Assembly: GCF_041807905.1 (NCBI RefSeq)
Contig: NZ_JBGVSA010000045.1
Coordinates: 1-16,060 of the forward strand
Origin: JBGVSA01 sp041807905
GTDB taxonomy: Bacteria; Pseudomonadota; Gammaproteobacteria; Burkholderiales; Rhodocyclaceae
Length of the DNA: 16,060 bases
Reading direction: 5' to 3'
Position 1 is the stretch's first letter. Every line of letters begins with the position of its first letter. Below, in pieces: positions 7,339-13,217 of this stretch. A model generated the notes under the pieces. The model did not search any database. It worked only from the letters and a program-made list of their open reading frames with translations, and was not told where the DNA came from. The translations under genes were made by a program, and so were the position numbers.

Positions 7339-7370
7339 AAAAAAAACGCCCCGGCCAATCGGCCGAGGCG
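7339..7370 (-). terminator. Hairpin with T-tract on the minus strand, after comM
   Basis: The stem is CGCC-C-CGGCC, loop AATC, GGCCG-A-GGCG (7347-7370), with one internal mismatch. Eight A residues at 7339-7346 become a U-run after the hairpin when read on the minus strand. It is therefore shaped as a terminator for leftward transcription, although no leftward gene precedes it. For comM (plus strand) it gives a hairpin without a U-tract. Confidence 0.6.
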
Positions 7371-7698
7371 CGTTACCGCGGAGGAAACCTGCCCGCATCG
7401 GAACCATCTGTTGCCCGGCCAGAACTCCGGGGAGGGAAGGAGCTGGGCCCGAGGCCACGGTCGCAATGCGGACGTTGGTGCGGTAGACAGTTTCCGGGCG
7501 GACACAGGCCGGGTCCAATACCGAATGGGCATGCCGACATACCGGTTTGGTGGGCGCGCGGACAGTGGCCGCAGGGCGACCCCGGCTGATACGCTTCGGC
7601 CGACGCATGGGGCAGGCACTGATCCTGTCGGCGCCGTTTCTCGCGCACACTGGCACGCCCGCCTGAGCAGCGCACACGATTCTCGAAAGGTCTCGTCC
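7371..7698. other. Intergenic region between comM and the LysR-type gene
   Basis: About 330 GC-rich bases without a gene I can support. Frames cross it in both directions, but their translations resemble no family and look like chance openings in GC-rich DNA. No clear sigma-70 promoter, LysR box or repeat was found by eye. The regulator's promoter presumably lies here. Confidence 0.5.
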
Positions 7699-8604
7699 TT
7701 GGATGTCCGTAGACTGAAGTACTTCATTGCCGTAGCCGAGGAACGCAACATCAGTCGCGCCGCGGCCCGCCTTCACATCTCGCAACCGCCGCTGACGCGT
7801 CACATCCAGTCGCTGGAAGAAGACCTCGGCGTGCGCCTGTTCAGCCGCACCAACTGGGGCGTGGAATTGACGCAGGCCGGCGCGCTGCTGCTGGAACACG
7901 CCCGCAACATCAACGCGCACATCGAGCTGGCGTCGGAGCAGATCCAGCGTGTCGCGCAAGGCTTGCTCGGGCGCATCGACATCGGCGTGTTCGGCTCGTC
8001 CATGCTGGACATCGTGCCGCGCATCCTCAACGACTTTTCGGCCAGCCATCCGGATGTCACGGTGGTCCTGCAGGCCGGCCCCAAGGGCCAGCAGATCGAG
8101 GCGCTGCACCACGGCCGCATCATGGCGGCGTTCGATCGGTACCTGCCCGATTCGGCCGAAATCGCCGTCGAACTGGTCAGCCGCGAGCGCGTGATGGTTG
8201 CTCTCAACACGCGCAACGCGCTGGCCTCGGAGCCGCGCATCCACGTAGAGCAGTTGCGCGGCGAAACGCTCATCGGCGAACTCGATTCGAGCGTCTTCCG
8301 CAGCACGCAGCTCATGTTCGAGCACTATGGATTCCAGCCCACTCTTGGGCAGCGCGCCGTCGACATGATTTCGGCCACGGTCATGGTGGCAGGCGGTTTT
8401 GGCACGGCGCTGGTGCCGGAGTCGGTCCTCAGCCTGCACTTGCCGAACGTGGTGTACCGGCCATTGGAGTCGGAAATCGACGTCTCGCTCGACCTGCATT
8501 GCGCCTACCGGCGCGACGAGACGAATCCCCTGTTGGCGGAAATGCTCAAGACGGCGCGCGCGCATCGCGCGGCCAACGATCTGACCTGGCAGCTACGCGG
8601 CTGA
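7699..8604 (+). CDS. LysR-type transcriptional regulator
   Basis: I choose TTG at 7699 (301 residues): an AAAGG ribosome site ends eight bases upstream, and the protein then begins at the family's usual place (LDVRRLKYFIAVAEE). The frame is open back to 7411, but the extra 96 residues match nothing. The N-terminal winged helix-turn-helix (about 1-60, with ISRAAARLHISQPPLTRHIQ) is typical, followed by the linker helix. A two-lobed effector-binding domain (about 88-290) follows, beginning at GRIDIGVFGSS and including VAGGFGTALVPES. It looks most like the BenM/CatM/CbbR-like branch that responds to small carboxylates, but the ligand cannot be read from sequence. Its 3' end overlaps the convergent nnrS-like gene by 12 bases. 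LysR regulators usually control a divergent gene, and none lies next to it here, where the transposon-split comM is upstream. Confidence 0.9.
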   Translation: MDVRRLKYFIAVAEERNISRAAARLHISQPPLTRHIQSLEEDLGVRLFSRTNWGVELTQAGALLLEHARNINAHIELASEQIQRVAQGLLGRIDIGVFGSSMLDIVPRILNDFSASHPDVTVVLQAGPKGQQIEALHHGRIMAAFDRYLPDSAEIAVELVSRERVMVALNTRNALASEPRIHVEQLRGETLIGELDSSVFRSTQLMFEHYGFQPTLGQRAVDMISATVMVAGGFGTALVPESVLSLHLPNVVYRPLESEIDVSLDLHCAYRRDETNPLLAEMLKTARAHRAANDLTWQLRG

Positions 8605-9672
8605 CGGGCGGCGCTGCGGCCGGCGCACGGCGGTCGCCACGAGCAGCGCGAACACGATGAGCGCGATCGTATTGCCGACTCCGCCCCAGTGGCGCCATCC
8701 ATAATCGCCGCCCAGGCCGGCGCCGACACGAACGATCAGTGTCGCGTGCAGCAATGCCAGCGGCAGATAGAAAACCGGTCGCCAGGCAAAGCGCAGCCTC
8801 GTGAGCGCCGGGACGATCACGGGCGCATGGCCGAACACCATCGAGAAGACGAATCCCAGCAACAGGGAATGCAGCGCGGCGTCACGCAACACCGCACCAT
8901 TGTCGAACGCGCCCGCCACGCCGAGTGCTGCCGCGACCAGCAACCATGCGTATCCCGACAACAGGCACACGGCCATGAAACGCGTCAGGCCGGGCGTGCG
9001 CACGGTGCGGCGAGCAATGTCATGACGCAGCAGCCATATCGCCAGTAGCGCGAGCGTGGCTGCGAAGGCCCGCAGTCCAAGCGCCGATACGGCCGCCGCC
9101 AGTCCTGTCGAAGCCAGCAGCACGACGATGCCAAAAAACGTGCGTCGCGCCGCCGGCGAAGTCGGTACGAGGCGAGACAGCTCCAGCCGCTCGCCGGCGA
9201 TGGTCAGAATGAGGAAAGCCGCCCACAGCGGCGTGGCAGCGGCGACGCTGCCCGTCGCCCACCACACGCCATTGCCCGCCAGCCACGCCAGCGCGCCGGC
9301 ACACAATGTGGCAAGGTGCGCTGCGCGCTCGCGCCGCCAGACCGAAGCGCACGCCAGCGTCATGGCGAGTGAGCCGGCCGTCATCAACGCGATGCCGACA
9401 GCGGTGGCGTGCGCGACGAGCGCCAGCCCGCCGACGCCGGACGCCAGCGGCGCGACGTAGGGCCAGGGCCGCGCCAGCGCAACGGCGCGCTCCAGCCCGA
9501 TCAACGTGCCGAAAAAACCGCCCACCATCAGCGCGCCGTGGACGACGATGAGCTGGATGACCCACAGCGGCATGACCCAGCCCAGTCGAGCCAGGCCGGA
9601 CATGACGCCGCACACCAGCGATACCACGGCTGGCAGGGCCAGCAGCCAGCGCAGGCGGGCGGCGTTGTGCAT
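8593..9672 (-). CDS. NnrS-like multi-spanning membrane protein
   Basis: This 359-residue protein is almost entirely hydrophobic, with about ten to twelve predicted membrane helices. Conserved NnrS-like pieces are VHGALMVGGFFGTLIGLERA near residue 45, and HSLLLGFVFSMVFGHAPVIVPAL near residue 280, whose histidines are candidate heme or metal ligands. NnrS family proteins are linked to nitrosative-stress protection and nitrite/nitric oxide respiration. This copy is a little shorter than classic NnrS (about 390-400), so it may be an NnrS relative and not a true orthologue. ATG at 9672 follows the DUF2249 stop by one base (TGA-G-ATG), indicating translational coupling. It is the last gene of the NsrR-linked operon and overlaps the end of the convergent LysR gene. 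Confidence 0.8.
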   Translation of the reverse strand: MHNAARLRWLLALPAVVSLVCGVMSGLARLGWVMPLWVIQLIVVHGALMVGGFFGTLIGLERAVALARPWPYVAPLASGVGGLALVAHATAVGIALMTAGSLAMTLACASVWRRERAAHLATLCAGALAWLAGNGVWWATGSVAAATPLWAAFLILTIAGERLELSRLVPTSPAARRTFFGIVVLLASTGLAAAVSALGLRAFAATLALLAIWLLRHDIARRTVRTPGLTRFMAVCLLSGYAWLLVAAALGVAGAFDNGAVLRDAALHSLLLGFVFSMVFGHAPVIVPALTRLRFAWRPVFYLPLALLHATLIVRVGAGLGGDYGWRHWGGVGNTIALIVFALLVATAVRRPQRRPSAA

Positions 9673-9673
9673 C

Positions 9674-9958
9674 TCAGTGCCCGCCGCAGCAGCGCGAATT
9701 GATGTCGGCCGTGGTCAGCTCGCCCGTCTTGCCGATGCGGACCTGCCACACGTCCGGGCCGTTCTCCACGTAGTCCCACGTGAACAGACCGGTCGATTCC
9801 GCCTGGAACTGGTAATACAGCGGGCGTGGGTCGTGATCGTTGGTCAAGAGTAGCGACTGGCCCGGCGGCAGGTTCTGGAAGATCGAAAAGATCAGCGGAT
9901 GGCGGAAACGCGGTGCGACGGCACGCACGTCGAGCGTGACGGCGGAAGTTTGGCTCAT
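9674..9958 (-). CDS. DUF2249 domain protein
   Basis: The protein has 94 residues from ATG 9958, with AGGAG upstream. It matches the DUF2249 pattern: LDVRAV near the start, RHPLIFSIFQNLPPGQSLLL, NDHDPRPLYYQF (around residues 40-52), and a FTWDYVENGPDVWQVRIGK strand. The C-terminus ends CCGGH, a vicinal cysteine pair plus histidine that could bind metal or heme. Such proteins are often encoded beside nitric-oxide and denitrification genes, and a role in redox or metal-centre maintenance has been suggested for the family but is not proven. Here it lies between a DUF59 gene (34 bases upstream) and the NnrS-like gene (one base downstream). Confidence 0.85.
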   Translation of the reverse strand: MSQTSAVTLDVRAVAPRFRHPLIFSIFQNLPPGQSLLLTNDHDPRPLYYQFQAESTGLFTWDYVENGPDVWQVRIGKTGELTTADINSRCCGGH

Positions 9959-9992
9959 GTGATGTGGCTCCTGCGGATAAAGACGTTAGGGC

Positions 9993-10301
9993 TCAGAGGC
10001 CCCAACCAAAATGGGCACGCGCCGCATCGGTCATGCGGGCGGGCGACCATGGGGGATCCCACACCAGCGCGAGGTCGACCGGCTGCGACGGCGGCAGGCA
10101 TGACCGCGCGGCCTGCTCGGCCTCCTCGGCGATGCTCTCGCCCATTGGGCAGGCGGGCGAAGTCATCGTCAGATCGATCTGAATGACGCCGTCCTTCTCT
10201 TCGATGCGGTACACGAGTCCGAGATCGACGATGTTCATGCCGACTTCAGGGTCGATCACGGTACGTAGCGCCTCGCGCAGACGGTCGGTAAGTTCGCTCA
10301 T
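9993..10301 (-). CDS. DUF59/MIP18-family iron-sulfur cluster assembly factor
   Basis: The protein has 102 residues from ATG 10301. It carries the full family signature: LREALRTVIDPEVGMNIVDL with GLVYRI (about 8-32), TMTSPACPMGE (about 46-56) with the reactive cysteine, and WDPPWSPARMTDAARAHFGW at the C-terminus. Relatives (SufT, PaaD, MIP18) help to deliver or repair iron-sulfur clusters. A gene of this type behind an NsrR operator fits repair of clusters damaged by nitric oxide. No Shine-Dalgarno sequence is seen before the ATG; the NsrR-type operator ends five bases upstream instead. It is the first gene of the three-gene minus-strand operon. Confidence 0.88.
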   Translation of the reverse strand: MSELTDRLREALRTVIDPEVGMNIVDLGLVYRIEEKDGVIQIDLTMTSPACPMGESIAEEAEQAARSCLPPSQPVDLALVWDPPWSPARMTDAARAHFGWGL

Positions 10302-10306
10302 GGTGT

Positions 10307-10329
10307 AAGATGCATTTGAATTACATCTT
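10307..10329. promoter_or_regulatory. NsrR-type operator, 11-1-11 palindrome
   Basis: The left arm is AAGATGCATTT (10307-10317), then a central G (10318), then the right arm AATTACATCTT (10319-10329). The right arm differs from the exact complement of the left at two positions. This matches the AAGATGYATTT-N-AAATRCATCTT form known for NsrR in gammaproteobacteria and related regulators elsewhere. It sits five bases from the DUF59 start codon and faces nsrR on the other side, so one site could repress both directions. Confidence 0.88.
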
Positions 10330-10330
10330 C

Positions 10331-10359
10331 AATATATCCGCGTCGCCGCGCTAAAGCAA
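10331..10359 (-). promoter_or_regulatory. Candidate sigma-70 promoter of the DUF59-DUF2249-nnrS operon
   Basis: On the minus strand, TTGCTT (10359-10354) and TATATT (10336-10331) are separated by 17 bases. Transcription would start near 10324, inside the NsrR operator, so bound NsrR would block it. The -10 box is good and the -35 box is moderate. The start site is not proven. Confidence 0.5.
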
Positions 10360-10365
10360 TACCGG

Positions 10366-10376
10366 AAATACATCTT
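10366..10376 (+). promoter_or_regulatory. NsrR half-site abutting the nsrR start codon
   Basis: AAATACATCTT at 10366-10376 is a perfect match to one arm of the NsrR operator (AAATRCATCTT) and ends directly before ATG 10377. No matching second arm is seen to its left. It could add weak autoregulation of nsrR or a second contact for the regulator. Confidence 0.55.
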
Positions 10377-10817
10377 ATGAAACTAACGGCCTTCACCGAC
10401 TACACCCTGCGTGTGCTCATGTACCTCGCGCTGCGCCCCGGCGAGCTGGCCACCATTACCGAGATGGCCGCCGCCTACGGCATTTCCGAGAACCACCTCA
10501 TGAAAGTCGTCCACCAGCTCGCCCGCAACGGCACCATCGAATCGGTGCGGGGAAAAGGCGGCGGCGTGCGGCTCGTGCGGCAGGCGGGCGAAATCAATCT
10601 GGGTGCCGTCATCCGCGAGGCCGAAGGTGCCGCCCCCATCGTCGAGTGCTTCGCCGACCGCGACGCCTGCTGCATCACCCCACGCTGCAAACTGGCCGGC
10701 GTGCTGGCCGGCGCCTTCGCCGCCCTCTACGCCCATCTGGATGCCTACACACTGGCCGACCTGATCGATGAACCGGCCCCCTTGGCCCGCCTGCTGCATA
10801 TCGAGCCAAACCGGTGA
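10377..10817 (+). CDS. nsrR: NsrR, nitric-oxide-sensing Rrf2-family repressor
   Basis: The protein has 146 residues from ATG 10377. The N-terminal winged helix is typical of NsrR (MKLTAFTDYTLRVLMYLAL, then ISENHLMKVVHQLARNG and RGKGGGVRLVR). Cysteines C91, C98/C99 and C104 (in ECFADRDACCITPRCKL) provide the three iron-sulfur ligands. Nitric oxide destroys the cluster and releases the repressor from DNA. There is no strong ribosome site, and an operator half-site abuts the start codon. Divergent transcription from the DUF59-DUF2249-nnrS operon, with an operator between them, supports both the identity and the regulon. Confidence 0.93.
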   Translation: MKLTAFTDYTLRVLMYLALRPGELATITEMAAAYGISENHLMKVVHQLARNGTIESVRGKGGGVRLVRQAGEINLGAVIREAEGAAPIVECFADRDACCITPRCKLAGVLAGAFAALYAHLDAYTLADLIDEPAPLARLLHIEPNR

Positions 10818-10870
10818 GCATTCATTCCAGTTGCATGACAACACGCCGGGTAATCGATTAACTTAAATTC

Positions 10871-10915
10871 GTCACAACACGAAGCTGCGGCGCAGCAATA
10901 CACTGAATTCGTGAC
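10871..10915. repeat. Nested inverted repeats downstream of nsrR
   Basis: An outer pair GTCAC/GTGAC (10871-10875, 10911-10915) and a pair CACGAA/TTCGTG (10878-10883, 10908-10913) surround an inner hairpin GCTGC-GGC-GCAGC (10884-10896). The two outer pairs cannot both form in full. AATTCGTCAC and AATTCGTGAC also form near-identical direct repeats (10867-10876, 10906-10915). It may act as a terminator structure or a binding site. Confidence 0.4.
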
Positions 10916-10936
10916 GGATTTTGCGTCTTTGTCGGC

Positions 10937-10954
10937 AAGGTAATGGTTTACCTT
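10937..10954. repeat. 18-bp palindrome, AAGGTAA-TGGT-TTACCTT
   Basis: Two perfect seven-base arms surround a four-base centre. Its size and symmetry suit a dimeric repressor operator, and it lies about 155 bases upstream of the PL7-like gene. No matching regulator is known to me. Confidence 0.5.
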
Positions 10955-10999
10955 ATTTGCGGCATCGAAGCGTGTATCCAAACATTCATGCGACGCCGT

Positions 11000-11021
11000 T
11001 GCCCGGCGAGGATGCCGGGCA
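11000..11021. repeat. GC-rich hairpin in the leader of the PL7-like gene
   Basis: TGCCCGGC (11000-11007) and GCCGGGCA (11014-11021) pair perfectly around a six-base loop. There is no T-tract, so it is not a standard intrinsic terminator. It may be a 5' UTR structure. Confidence 0.45.
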
Positions 11022-11059
11022 GGATCTGCCCCGCGCAGTGAAAGGAGCGGCGTTGCCGA

Positions 11060-11073
11060 CGACCGATCGGTCG
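11060..11073. repeat. 14-bp perfect palindrome upstream of the PL7-like gene
   Basis: CGACCGATCGGTCG at 11060-11073 is fully self-complementary and lies 35 bases before the start codon, where a repressor or RNA structure could act. It could arise by chance in GC-rich DNA. Confidence 0.4.
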
Positions 11074-11108
11074 CGGCTTCCAATCACTGACAAGAAGGGA
11101 AGCAGACC

Positions 11109-11711
11109 ATGAAGACACACACCCGCAGTGCCATCGCCTGTTGCATCCTCTCGCTCGCCAGCTTTGCCGCGTACGCCTCGACCGACGCGCAGAACACCGA
11201 CATCCGCAATGGCGGCTCGATCAGCACCGGCACCGACCCCACGGCGGATTCACCGACCTTTTCGGTGGTCAATCAATCGGCCAGCCGCGCCGAGTTCCGC
11301 TTCAAGACTTTCACGAGCGGCACCCACACGCTGGAAGGGACGGTCAAGCTGGTCAAGCTCAATGGCGGCAACACCAGCCTGGCGCAGACCTTCTCCGAAA
11401 CCGGCGGCGACCCGGTCAGCCAGCTCGCCATCGACAGCAGTGGGTACTTCTATGAAGTGCAGCGCAGCACGGGCGACACCACCAGCTCGCGCAGCTGCAA
11501 CCTGCCCAAGCTCGCCGTGGGCGGCACCGCCAAGATCAAGCTCGTCTACAACGTCGACACCGGTACCAGCACGTCATACGTGAATGGCAGCAAGTGCAAG
11601 ACGATCACCAAGTCGGGCTGGACGAAGCTCTATACCAAGATCGGTGCCTACCAGACGGCCAGCGGCACGGGCTCCGTCACAGTCCAGTGGACCAACTTCA
11701 CGGTCCAGTAA
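11109..11711 (+). CDS. Secreted PL7/ConA-like jelly-roll protein
   Basis: The protein has 200 residues from ATG 11109, with a GAAGGGA ribosome site. Residues 1-23 are a Sec signal ending AYA, so the product is exported. The rest is rich in beta strands. Motifs recall alginate-lyase-2 (polysaccharide lyase family 7) proteins: RAEFR at 60-64 (the R-x-E-x-R strand), QTF at 93-95 where active enzymes have QIH, the following GGDPVSQL, and YTKIGAYQ at 175-182 (the YxKxGxY strand). The catalytic histidine of QIH is replaced by phenylalanine, so the protein may bind glycans without cutting them, or act by another mechanism. Two cysteines in the C-terminal half could form a disulfide. It stands alone between nsrR and livJ. 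The fold assignment is from motifs only. Confidence 0.65.
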   Translation: MKTHTRSAIACCILSLASFAAYASTDAQNTDIRNGGSISTGTDPTADSPTFSVVNQSASRAEFRFKTFTSGTHTLEGTVKLVKLNGGNTSLAQTFSETGGDPVSQLAIDSSGYFYEVQRSTGDTTSSRSCNLPKLAVGGTAKIKLVYNVDTGTSTSYVNGSKCKTITKSGWTKLYTKIGAYQTASGTGSVTVQWTNFTVQ

Positions 11712-11732
11712 AACGCAGGCCCCGCACCGGAT

Positions 11733-11760
11733 GCCGGCCCGGCTACGCATGCGGGCCGGC
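11733..11760 (+). terminator. GC-rich hairpin after the PL7-like gene
   Basis: GCCGGCCCG (11733-11741) pairs perfectly with CGGGCCGGC (11752-11760) around a ten-base loop, 22 bases after the stop codon. No T-run follows, so termination would have to be hairpin-dominated or Rho-assisted. Confidence 0.5.
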
Positions 11761-11790
11761 GTCCCAAACGTTGCCCACACCACCTCCGTC

Positions 11791-11816
11791 GGACTATGTG
11801 TGAATTCGCATAGTCC
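11791..11816. promoter_or_regulatory. Inverted repeat upstream of livJ (possible operator)
   Basis: GGACTATG (11791-11798) and CATAGTCC (11809-11816) are perfect complements separated by ten bases, the spacing of one helical turn between half-site centres plus a little. It lies upstream of the predicted livJ promoter, so an activator or repressor site is plausible. The binding protein is unknown. Confidence 0.5.
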
Positions 11817-11852
11817 CCCGCCAAATGCCCTAGGGGTATACGTCCTAACGGA

Positions 11853-11880
11853 TTGCCGCCGTCAGAGCTTTCTGTAAGAT
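11853..11880 (+). promoter_or_regulatory. Candidate livJ promoter
   Basis: TTGCCG (11853-11858) and TAAGAT (11875-11880), each matching four of six consensus bases, are 16 bases apart. This would leave a leader of roughly 100 bases before livJ. Other weak matches exist nearby. Confidence 0.35.
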
Positions 11881-11930
11881 CGCTGCTCAGGTCGTCTCGT
11901 TCGGGCGGTCCGGGCGAGGGCCTGGGGCTT

Positions 11931-11965
11931 ATTGATCAATCAGCCCTGGGGAGCCATAGGCTCCC
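11931..11965 (+). promoter_or_regulatory. livJ leader structures (palindrome plus triloop hairpin)
   Basis: ATTGATCAAT (11931-11940) is a perfect palindrome. GGGAGCC-ATA-GGCTCCC (11949-11965) forms a seven-pair stem with a three-base loop, ending ten bases before the GGAGG ribosome site. It may stabilise the abundant livJ mRNA or affect translation. No attenuator peptide is evident. Confidence 0.45.
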
Positions 11966-11986
11966 GATCGCAAACGGAGGTTGTCC

Positions 11987-13096
11987 ATGAACAAGACGTT
12001 CATAGCTGCGGCTCTCTTTGCAGCAGGGCTGGGGGCGGCGCACGCCCAGGAAGTCGTCAAGATCGGCTCGTCCTCGCCGCTCACTGGCGCCCAGGCCCAC
12101 CTCGGCAAAGACATGCAGAACGGCGCGCTGCTCGCCATCGAGGACTACAACGCCAAGGGCGTCACCATCGGCGGCAAGAAGGTGAAGTTCGAACTGGTCG
12201 GCGAAGACGATCAGGCCGACCCGAAGCAAGGCACGGCGGTCGCGCAGCGGCTGGTCGACGCGGGCGTGAAGGCCGTCATCGGCCACATGAATTCGGGCAC
12301 CACCATTCCCGCATCGCGCATCTATAACCAGGCCGGCATCCCGATGGTGTCGCCGTCTGCGACCAACGTCACGCTGACCCAGCAGGGCTATGCCAACGTC
12401 TTCCGGACCATGGCGCACGACGGCAAGCAAGGCCCGGCCGGCGCCAAGTTCGCCCTGGACAAGCTCGGCAAGAAGGTCGCCATCATCGACGACCGCACCG
12501 CTTATGGGCAGGGGCTGGCCGATGAAGTCGAAAAGACCGTGAAGGCCTCCGGCGGCACCGTCACAGCGCATGAATTCACGACCGACAAGACGACCGACTT
12601 CATGTCGATTCTCACCAAGATCAAGGCGCAGAACCCGGACGTCATCTACTTCGGCGGCATGGACCCGCAGGGCGGCCCGATGCTCAAGCAGATCCGCCAG
12701 CTCGGCATGAACGCCAAGTTCATGATGGGTGACGGCGGCTGTACGCCGGAGCTGATCAAGCTCGCCGGCGCGGCCATGAGCAACCTCGCCTACTGTACGC
12801 AACCGGGCGTGCCGCTGGAGCAATTGCCGGACAGGAACTTCAAGGACCGCTTCAAGAAGCGCTTCAACGCCGACGTGCAGGCCTATTCGCCGTACGCCTA
12901 TGACGCCACGTCCGCGATTATCGAAGCGATGAAGGCGGCCAACTCCTCCGAACCGGCCAAGTACCTGCCGGCGCTCAAGAAGGTCAGCTTCAAGGGCGTG
13001 ACCGGGCAGGTGTCCTTCGACGACAAGGGCGATCTGAAAGAGGGCGCGATTTCGGTCTATCAGTTTGCCGACGGCAAGTGGGTCCCGATCAAATGA
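11987..13096 (+). CDS. livJ: Branched-chain amino acid ABC transporter, periplasmic binding protein
   Basis: ATG 11987 has GGAGG at a six-base spacing, giving 369 residues; a TTG at 11981 would add only two codons. The signal peptide ends AHA with cleavage before Q21. The mature protein starts EVVKIGSSSPLTGAQAHLGK, the classic LivJ/LivK opening. Further family pieces are AVIGHMNSGTTIPASRIYNQ, MVSPSAT and VAIIDDRTAYGQGLADE. The type I periplasmic-binding fold captures leucine, isoleucine or valine (or related amino acids) for LivHMGF. It is the first gene of the operon and is followed by an intrinsic terminator, so it is probably made in excess. Exact substrate is not readable from the sequence. 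Confidence 0.93.
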   Translation: MNKTFIAAALFAAGLGAAHAQEVVKIGSSSPLTGAQAHLGKDMQNGALLAIEDYNAKGVTIGGKKVKFELVGEDDQADPKQGTAVAQRLVDAGVKAVIGHMNSGTTIPASRIYNQAGIPMVSPSATNVTLTQQGYANVFRTMAHDGKQGPAGAKFALDKLGKKVAIIDDRTAYGQGLADEVEKTVKASGGTVTAHEFTTDKTTDFMSILTKIKAQNPDVIYFGGMDPQGGPMLKQIRQLGMNAKFMMGDGGCTPELIKLAGAAMSNLAYCTQPGVPLEQLPDRNFKDRFKKRFNADVQAYSPYAYDATSAIIEAMKAANSSEPAKYLPALKKVSFKGVTGQVSFDDKGDLKEGAISVYQFADGKWVPIK

Positions 13097-13121
13097 CCAC
13101 CGCCTGATGCCAATCAAATAG

Positions 13122-13154
13122 CGGGGTTGTGTGCAAGCACAGCCCCGTTTTTTT
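13122..13154 (+). terminator. Intrinsic terminator between livJ and livH
   Basis: CGGGGTTGTG (13122-13131) pairs with CACAGCCCCG (13138-13147) with a single G-U pair, the loop is TGCAAG, and seven T residues follow (13148-13154). It starts 26 bases after the livJ stop. Partial read-through would set a high ratio of binding protein to permease. Confidence 0.9.
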
Positions 13155-13217
13155 GGCTTGCCTCTTGCTAGAAAAAATCGAACGGCGCATGAGTGCCGCC
13201 CCGCGTGAGGAGACACG

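Larger units (their letters stand above)
10818..11108. other. Palindrome-rich intergenic region between nsrR and the PL7-like gene
   Basis: No gene is supported here. The region holds TAATCGATTA (10851-10860), a nested hairpin near 10871-10915, an 18-base palindrome (10937-10954), a GC-rich hairpin (11000-11021) and a 14-base palindrome (11060-11073). It lies 3' of nsrR and 5' of the secreted-protein gene, so it should contain the nsrR terminator and the next promoter, but I cannot point to either with certainty. Confidence 0.5.

Noticed and set aside
7411..7698. N-terminal extension of the LysR-type regulator
   Set aside because: The extra 96 residues are not family-like; a TTG with a good ribosome site at 7699 gives the usual length and N-terminus.
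7039..8565. 508-residue minus-strand frame across comM and the LysR gene
   Set aside because: It is antisense to two recognisable genes and rich in arginine, alanine, histidine and glutamine, as expected of shadows in GC-rich DNA.
11936..13216. 426-residue minus-strand frame opposite livJ
   Set aside because: It lies antisense to a clear LivJ protein, with low-complexity composition and no motif.
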